Of a stretch of DNA of 64,000 bases, positions 57,604 through 64,000 are shown piece after piece; the first letter of the stretch is position 1, and the number at the start of each line of letters is the position of its first letter. The notes under the pieces are model-generated. The model saw nothing but the letters and a program-made list of their open reading frames with translations. It did no database searches and was not told the DNA's origin. Source of the stretch: Pseudomonas azotoformans. Its GTDB lineage: Bacteria > Pseudomonadota > Gammaproteobacteria > Pseudomonadales > Pseudomonadaceae. The translations under genes were made by a program, and so were the position numbers. The stretch is taken from assembly GCF_900103345.1 (NCBI RefSeq), contig NZ_LT629702.1:3348001-3412000 (forward strand), given 5' to 3'.

Positions 57604-58089
57604 TCAGTCGCGGAAGTTATTGAACTGCAGCGGCATGTCGAAGGTCTTGGCACGCAGGGCCGCGATGGCTTCTTGCAGGTCGTCACGCTTCTTGCCGGTG
57701 ACGCGAACCTGCTCACCCTGGATCGCGGCCTGGACTTTCAGCTTGGCGTCCTTGATGTGGGCGACGATTTTCTTCGCAAGTTCCTTGTCGATGCCTTCCT
57801 TGAGGATGGCTTCCTGCTTCATCAACTTGCCGGAGGCGTAGGCGTCCTTGATTTCAAGGCATTGCGCGTCGATCTTGCGCTTGACCAGCGACAGCTTGAG
57901 GATCTCGATCATCGCTTCCAGCTGGAAATCGGCTTCAGCGGTCAGGTTGACGGTCAGCTCTTTTTCCTTGAACTCGAAGCTGCCCTTGCCTTTCAAGTCA
58001 TAGCGGCGATCCAGCTCCTTGACGGCGTTCTCGACGGCGTTGGTGACTTCGTGTTTGTCCAGTTCGGATACCACGTCGAACGAAGGCAT
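57604..58089 (-). CDS. yajQ: YajQ, nucleotide-binding protein
   Basis: The 161-residue protein [20 protein letters not shown] with [20 protein letters not shown] is the YajQ family (DUF520). Members bind nucleotides, cyclic di-GMP in Xanthomonas and Pseudomonas. It is divergent from the panE-like gene. Confidence 0.95.
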   Translation of the reverse strand: MPSFDVVSELDKHEVTNAVENAVKELDRRYDLKGKGSFEFKEKELTVNLTAEADFQLEAMIEILKLSLVKRKIDAQCLEIKDAYASGKLMKQEAILKEGIDKELAKKIVAHIKDAKLKVQAAIQGEQVRVTGKKRDDLQEAIAALRAKTFDMPLQFNNFRD

Positions 58090-58107
58090 GTCATATCTCC
58101 AATATAA

Positions 58108-59130
<1,023 letters not shown>

Positions 59131-59176
59131 GCCACGCGCTACCCTGCCCGCCTGTCTATCACCTGGGAAAACCCTG

Positions 59177-61213
59177 ATGCCGCTGCGCCAGCGTCTTGAA
59201 AACCTACCGGTCGGGCAGAAACTGCTGGCCGCCCTGCTGGTGCTGTTGACCACCGTACTGCTGGTGGCCAACCTGACCTTTATCAGCGCCGCCTACTGGA
59301 TCTCCCAGGAAAGCATGGCGCCCCAGGCCTTGCAGGCCATCGGCCGCCTGGTGTCCAACCCTGCGCTCGCCGCCGAAGCCCTCGAATCGCCGGCCAAGGC
59401 CGACGCATTGCTCAATGAGCTGACCAGTTATTCGCCGTTGCGCGCCGCCGCCCTGTACGACGGCGACGGCAACCGCCTGGCGCAGATGCAACACGGCGAC
59501 CGCCTGCACCTGCCCGATAACTACCGGCATATCGAGGCCTGGCGTGTCACCGAGTTTCGCAGCAACCAGGTCATCACCCTGCCCCGCGCCGGCCAACCCT
59601 CCGGGCATTTGCTGCTGGTGGCCAGCAGTGAGCTACCAGTGGCGTTCTATACCGGCACACTGACAGCCAGCCTGGGCATCCTGATTTTCAGCGTACTGTT
59701 GTGGCTGGTCATCGCCCGCCAGATCAAACGCCTGATCACTCGGCCGATCCACGAACTGGAAGAACTGTCGCGCCAGGTCACCCGCGAAGAGAACTACGCC
59801 CTGCGCGCCGGTCGCGGCAACCACGATGAAATCGGCAGCCTGGCCGAAGCCTTCAACACCATGCTGTCGCGCATCGAAGCCCGCGAGCAGCAGCTCAAGC
59901 GTGCGCGGGACGACTCCCAGGCGGCCTACGACCAGGCCCAGGGCCTGGCCGAAGAGACGCGCCACACCAACCGCAAGCTGGAACTGGAAGTCCAGGTCCG
60001 CAGCAAGATCGAGAAGAAACTCACCGGTTTCCAGAATTACCTGAACAGCATCATCGACTCGATGCCCTCGGCATTGATCGCCCTGGATGAACAGCTTTAC
60101 GTCACCCAATGGAACCAGGAAGCCAGCGCCCTCTCCGGCACGCGCCTGGACGAGGCCCTGAACCAGCCGATCTACCTGGCCTTCCAGCCGCTCAAGCCTT
60201 ACTTGCCGCAGATCAGGGCAGCGGTCGAGCAACACACGGTGGAGCGCATCGAGCGCGTCACCTGGTTCAAGGACGACGAGCCCAAGCACTACGCCCTGAC
60301 CTTCTACCCGCTGATGGGCGGTGCCGGACGGGGCGTGGTGATCCGTATCGATGACATCACCCAGCGCCTGTCCCTGGAAGAAATGATGGTGCAGTCGGAG
60401 AAGATGCTCTCGGTCGGCGGCCTGGCCGCCGGCATGGCCCACGAGATCAACAATCCCCTGGGCGCGATCCTGCATAACGTGCAGAACATCCGCCGCCGCT
60501 TGTCGCCTGACTTGCCGAAGAACCTGGAACACGCGGAACAGGTGGGTATCGAGTTGGAAACGGTCAACCAGTACCTGCAAAGCCGCGAAGTGCCGCAGTT
60601 GCTCGATGGCATCCAGCAGGCCGGGGCACGGGCGGCGAAGATCGTCACCCATATGCTCAGTTTCAGTCGCCGCAGCAACCGGCAGATGGCGCCTTGCGAC
60701 TTGCCGGCATTGATCGACCAGGCGGTGGAGATCGCCGGTAACGATTTCGACCTGGCCATCGGCTTTGACTTCAAGGGCCAGGCGATCATCCGCCAATTCG
60801 ACCCCCAACTGGGTCCGGTGCCCGGCACCGCCAACGAACTCGAACAGGTCCTGCTCAACCTGCTGAAGAACGCGGCCCAGGCCATTCACCTGCGGGAAGA
60901 CGACAGCGAACCGGGGCGCATCATCCTGCGTACGCGCCTCAACCCGCCGTGGGCGGAGATCCAGGTGGAAGACAACGGCATCGGCATGAGCGAAAACGTG
61001 CGCAAACGCACCTTCGAGCCGTTCTTCACCACCAAGGAAATTGGCCAGGGCACCGGGCTGGGGCTGTCGGTGTCGTATTTCATCATCACCAACAACCACA
61101 AGGGCCAGATGGAAGTGCACTCCACCCTCGGCCAGGGCACCTGCTTTACCTTGCGCTTACCCCTGGCCGGCAGCCAACTGCCGCCTTACGAACTCACCCA
61201 ACTGGAGCAATGA
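59177..61213 (+). CDS. PAS-containing sensor histidine kinase, orphan
   Basis: The product has 678 residues. TM1 is ~17-40, an extracytoplasmic domain lies to ~155, TM2 is ~160-180, and HAMP (to ~235) is followed by a coiled coil. PAS is ~285-395, then HisKA with His-422 (GGLAAGMAHEINNPLGAILH), and HATPase with LLNLLKNAAQAI, DNGIGMS and GTGLGLSVSYFI. No response regulator gene is adjacent. The dedicated partner is unknown. The stop lies 3 bases before the ATR gene. Confidence 0.92.
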   Translation: MPLRQRLENLPVGQKLLAALLVLLTTVLLVANLTFISAAYWISQESMAPQALQAIGRLVSNPALAAEALESPAKADALLNELTSYSPLRAAALYDGDGNRLAQMQHGDRLHLPDNYRHIEAWRVTEFRSNQVITLPRAGQPSGHLLLVASSELPVAFYTGTLTASLGILIFSVLLWLVIARQIKRLITRPIHELEELSRQVTREENYALRAGRGNHDEIGSLAEAFNTMLSRIEAREQQLKRARDDSQAAYDQAQGLAEETRHTNRKLELEVQVRSKIEKKLTGFQNYLNSIIDSMPSALIALDEQLYVTQWNQEASALSGTRLDEALNQPIYLAFQPLKPYLPQIRAAVEQHTVERIERVTWFKDDEPKHYALTFYPLMGGAGRGVVIRIDDITQRLSLEEMMVQSEKMLSVGGLAAGMAHEINNPLGAILHNVQNIRRRLSPDLPKNLEHAEQVGIELETVNQYLQSREVPQLLDGIQQAGARAAKIVTHMLSFSRRSNRQMAPCDLPALIDQAVEIAGNDFDLAIGFDFKGQAIIRQFDPQLGPVPGTANELEQVLLNLLKNAAQAIHLREDDSEPGRIILRTRLNPPWAEIQVEDNGIGMSENVRKRTFEPFFTTKEIGQGTGLGLSVSYFIITNNHKGQMEVHSTLGQGTCFTLRLPLAGSQLPPYELTQLEQ

Positions 61214-61215
61214 CC

Positions 61216-61794
61216 ATGGGCTTTCGCCTGTCGAAGATCTACACCCGTACCGGCGACAAAGGCGAAACCGGCCTGGGCGACGGCCGCCGCGTGCCCAAGG
61301 ATCACCCACGGGTGGAGGCCATCGGCGAGGTGGATACGCTGAACAGCCAGTTGGGTTTGTTGCTGGCCAATCTTGAAGAACAGAGCGGCAAACATCCTGA
61401 GCTCAAGGATGTGATCGAAGTGCTGACCCCATGCCAGCATCGTTTGTTCGACCTGGGGGGCGAGTTGGCGATGCCGGTGTACAAGGCGTTGAATGCGGCG
61501 GAAGTGGATCGGCTGGAAGCGGCGATTGATCGCTGGAATGAAGAAGTGGGGCCGCTGGAGAACTTCATCCTGCCCGGTGGTTCGGCGTTGATCGCCCAGG
61601 CCCACGTGTGTCGCAGCCTGGCGCGCAGTGCAGAGCGGCGGTGCCAGCAGTTGAATTCGGTCGAGCCGTTGGAAGGCGTGGGGTTGGCGTATATCAATCG
61701 GTTGTCGGATTTGTTGTTTGTGGCGGCGCGGGTGATTGCAAGGCGCCAGGGGGTTACAGAAGTTTTATGGCAGGCTGCCGCTAAACCCCACTGA
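61216..61794 (+). CDS. PduO-type cob(I)alamin adenosyltransferase
   Basis: The 192-residue product starts MGFRLSKIYTRTGDKGETGL, which is the ATP-binding signature of PduO/MMAB enzymes. FILPGGSALIAQAHVCRSLARSAERRC and INRLSDLLFVAARVI complete the five-helix core. It adenosylates cobalamin for B12 enzymes. The ATG at 61216 has GGAG with 8 bases of spacing; an earlier ATG at 61210 would overlap the kinase stop but has poor spacing. Confidence 0.93.
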   Translation: MGFRLSKIYTRTGDKGETGLGDGRRVPKDHPRVEAIGEVDTLNSQLGLLLANLEEQSGKHPELKDVIEVLTPCQHRLFDLGGELAMPVYKALNAAEVDRLEAAIDRWNEEVGPLENFILPGGSALIAQAHVCRSLARSAERRCQQLNSVEPLEGVGLAYINRLSDLLFVAARVIARRQGVTEVLWQAAAKPH

Positions 61795-61818
61795 TTATTC
61801 AGCGCCTGATCTGACGCC

Positions 61819-61891
61819 TTCGCGAGCAAGCCCGCTCCCACATTTTGAATGTATTCACAAATCAAAATGTGGGAGCGGGCTTGCTCGCGAA
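61819..61891. repeat. REP pair in reversed arrangement, GCTTGCTCGC type
   Basis: The CCCAC-ending unit comes first (61819-61842), then the GTGGGAGCGGGCTTGCTCGC unit (61868-61891), with 25 bases between. It has the same inverted order as the pair at 18691. Confidence 0.88.
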
Positions 61892-61910
61892 GAGGCCCAT
61901 CAGAACACCA

Positions 61911-62855
61911 TCAAACCTCAGGCCAGAACGCCCGAATTCCAGCAACGCCCTGGGCCCCAGCCTCCCAAGCCTTCTCCCGCTCGGCCGGCCCAACCCCACC
62001 CAGCAGAAACACCGGCTTGCTGAACCCACTGATCAACTGCGCCGCCTGCTCCCAGCCCAACGGCTGCGCATCAGGATGGGTCTGGGTCGGCTGCACCGGT
62101 GACAGCGTGACAAAATCCACGTCCATCATTTCTGCCAGTGCCAATTCCTCAGCGTTGTGGCAAGACGCCGCCAACCAGCGATCCTTCGGCAGCGGTCGGC
62201 CTTTGCTCGCGTACTTGCGCAGTTGCGCCGAGGTCATGTGCCAACCGGCCGCAGGAAAATCCCCCAGCCATTCAAATGGCCCCTTGAGCATCAACTGGGC
62301 CTTGCCCGCGCACAGGCCCACCGCATCCACCGCAAGGTCGCGGTATTTGGGGTCGTAGCCGTTGGGCGCACGCAATTGCACCAGCTTGATACCGCCAGCA
62401 ATGGCTTTCTGAATCCCCCGCAGTAACGTCGGGGTTTCCAGTTCGCCCGGGGTGATCAGGTACTCGGCAGGCAAGCGCGCAGCCGCAACAATCGGCGCAT
62501 TGGCCGCCGGGAACGCGTAGTTGAGCAGATCCCGAGGCGCCACCCATTCCAGCGGTTGCCCCTCGGCGCCATGGGGCTCACCGGTAAACGCCGACACTTC
62601 CCAGACATCCAGCAACACCTGTTTGTCCGGATAGTCATGCTGCACCTTGATCAGCGGCCGCGCCGTGGTGACCTGGATGCCCAGTTCTTCCTGCAATTCG
62701 CGGGACAGCGCGCCGGCTACCGATTCATCGGCTTCCACCTTGCCGCCGGGGAATTCCCAGAGGCCGCCCTGGTGCTGGGTATCGGCGCGGCGCGCCAGCA
62801 GGATTTTGCCGTCGACACCGCGGATCACCGCTGCTGCTACATGCACTCGTTTCAC
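61911..62855 (-). CDS. mutT: MutT-type Nudix hydrolase fused to a ThiE-like domain
   Basis: The product has 314 residues. The N-terminal ~130 residues carry the Nudix box GGKVEADESVAGALSRELQEELG, preceded by VHVAAAVIRGVDGKILLARR, as in 8-oxo-dGTP pyrophosphatase MutT. The C-terminal half (ALRGIQKAIAGGIKLVQLRA-like, VTLSPVQPTQTHPDAQPLG, PVFLLGGVG) is a thiamine-phosphate-synthase/TenI barrel. This fusion is common in Pseudomonas. The function of the barrel is unclear. It lies 13 bases from argJ in the same direction. Confidence 0.9.
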   Translation of the reverse strand: MKRVHVAAAVIRGVDGKILLARRADTQHQGGLWEFPGGKVEADESVAGALSRELQEELGIQVTTARPLIKVQHDYPDKQVLLDVWEVSAFTGEPHGAEGQPLEWVAPRDLLNYAFPAANAPIVAAARLPAEYLITPGELETPTLLRGIQKAIAGGIKLVQLRAPNGYDPKYRDLAVDAVGLCAGKAQLMLKGPFEWLGDFPAAGWHMTSAQLRKYASKGRPLPKDRWLAASCHNAEELALAEMMDVDFVTLSPVQPTQTHPDAQPLGWEQAAQLISGFSKPVFLLGGVGPAEREKAWEAGAQGVAGIRAFWPEV

Positions 62856-62868
62856 CGCGCTTATCCTC

Positions 62869-64000
62869 TTAGGTACGGTATTCCGCGTTGATCTTCACGT
62901 ACTCGTGGGACAGGTCGGTGGTCCAGATGGTTTCGCTGCACTCGCCGCGACCCAACTCGATACGGATGGTGATTTCTTCCTGCTGCATCACCGCCGAACC
63001 CTGGGCTTCGGTGTAGGTTTCAGCACGGGCGCCACGGCTGGCGATGCACACATCGCCGAGGAACACGTCGATCTTGCTCACATCCAGGTCTGGTACACCG
63101 GCACGACCAACGGCCGCCAGGATACGGCCCCAGTTCGGGTCAGAAGCGAACAGCGCAGTCTTGATCAGTGGCGAGTGAGCCACGGTGTAACCCACGTCCA
63201 GGCATTCCTGGTGGTTGCCGCCGCCGTTGACTTCAACCGTGACGAACTTGGTAGCACCCTCGCCGTCACGCACGATGGCCTGGGCCACTTCCATGCAAAC
63301 GTCGAACACCGCCTGCTTCAACGCGGCGAACAGCGGGCCGCTGGCTGCGGTGATCTCCGGCAGGTTGGCCTGGCCGGTGGCGATCAGCATGCAGCAGTCG
63401 TTGGTCGAGGTGTCGCCATCGATGGTGATGCGGTTGAACGACTTGTTGGCGCCGTCCAGGATCAGGCTGTGCAGCACGTCGCGGGAGACTTTGGCATCGG
63501 TGGCGATGTAGCCGAGCATGGTGGCCATGTTCGGACGGATCATGCCCGCGCCCTTGCTGATACCGGTCACGGTGACAGTCACGCCATCGTGCACGAACTG
63601 GCGGCTGGCGCCTTTTGGCAGGGTGTCGGTGGTCATGATGCCGGTGGCGGCGGCCGCCCAGTTATCCACAGACAGGTCGTCCAACGCGGCTTGCAGTGCG
63701 CCTTCGATTTTCTCGACCGGCAACGGCTCACCGATCACACCGGTGGAATACGGCAGCACTTGGCTGGCGTCCACGCCGGTCAGTTGGGCCAGCTTGGCGC
63801 AGGTGCGCGCAGCCGCCACCAGGCCAGGCTCGCCGGTGCCGGCATTGGCGTTGCCGGTGTTGGTCAGCAAATAGCGGATGGTACCGGCCACGCGTTGCTT
63901 GGCCAGGATCACCGGCGCGGCGCAGAACGCGTTGAGGGTAAACACACCGGCGACGGTCGAGCCTTCGGCGCAACGCATCACGACTACATCCTTGCGCCCA
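62869..64000 (-). CDS. argJ: ArgJ, ornithine acetyltransferase, N-terminus beyond the window
   Basis: The gene's start lies past position 64000; 377 codons are visible, enough to be nearly full length. [15 protein letters not shown], the self-cleavage region [13 protein letters not shown] (Thr nucleophile in ATML) and GDTSTNDC identify ArgJ, which recycles the acetyl group between N-acetylornithine and glutamate in arginine synthesis. It ends [11 protein letters not shown] and is 13 bases upstream of mutT, so the two may be co-transcribed. Confidence 0.95.
   Translation of the reverse strand, partial: GRKDVVVMRCAEGSTVAGVFTLNAFCAAPVILAKQRVAGTIRYLLTNTGNANAGTGEPGLVAAARTCAKLAQLTGVDASQVLPYSTGVIGEPLPVEKIEGALQAALDDLSVDNWAAAATGIMTTDTLPKGASRQFVHDGVTVTVTGISKGAGMIRPNMATMLGYIATDAKVSRDVLHSLILDGANKSFNRITIDGDTSTNDCCMLIATGQANLPEITAASGPLFAALKQAVFDVCMEVAQAIVRDGEGATKFVTVEVNGGGNHQECLDVGYTVAHSPLIKTALFASDPNWGRILAAVGRAGVPDLDVSKIDVFLGDVCIASRGARAETYTEAQGSAVMQQEEITIRIELGRGECSETIWTTDLSHEYVKINAEYRT

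Overview
The window reads as chromosomal DNA of a fluorescent Pseudomonas (P. fluorescens group). The evidence is GC-rich coding with Pseudomonas codon habits, many REPIN-type inverted repeats built on GTGGGAG(C/G)GGGCTTGC, and gene orders I know from P. aeruginosa (cpx/yci/scp cluster; aspS-yebC-ruvCAB-ybgC-tolQRAB-pal-cpoB-queE-queC-tRNA-Lys; gcsR-gcv). It is almost entirely core genome. I see no prophage, insertion sequence, CRISPR array or rRNA operon.

Layout. 1-6300: the end of a TrkH potassium transporter, an OruR-like AraC regulator, small hypothetical genes, an MFS exporter, arfB, a pentapeptide-repeat protein and an AroP-like permease. 6300-8100: an AT-rich leader, then a 45-codon acidic peptide gene, a perfect intercistronic hairpin and an M29-like aminopeptidase. 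This is the least familiar unit of the window. 8280-13050 (minus): rluB, scpB, scpA, yciO-like and a PHP phosphoesterase. 13130-18680 (plus): yciB, yciI, a membrane coiled-coil protein, a Cpx-like three-gene envelope-stress system and a CoA transferase.

18780-26700: an alkA-type glycosylase coupled to one arcD copy, facing a second arcD that heads arcDABC (arginine deiminase pathway: arginine to ornithine, ATP, CO2 and ammonia). 26880-34720: gcsR, a sigma-54 enhancer-binding regulator, then three recognisable operator boxes, a -24/-12 promoter and gcvH-gcvP-sdaA-gcvT (glycine cleavage plus serine deamination). 35100-38630: a cold-shock protein, an RDD protein, nadA and a FadL-type porin. 38945-51195 (minus): tRNA-Lys, queC, queE, the Tol-Pal system, ybgC, ruvBAC, yebC and aspS. 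51300-56440: an FmdB zinc ribbon, an RHH protein, a Dps-like protein, a membrane/cold-shock-domain fusion, slyX, a HIT protein and an OprD-family porin. 56620-64000: an MscS channel, yajQ, a panE-like reductase, an orphan histidine kinase, a cobalamin adenosyltransferase, a Nudix/ThiE-like fusion and the start-truncated argJ.

Ten REPINs lie between genes, including inside the arc and gcv operons. Eight have the usual arrangement and two the reversed one. All functional calls rest on reading the translated sequence and on remembered family knowledge. No database search was possible.
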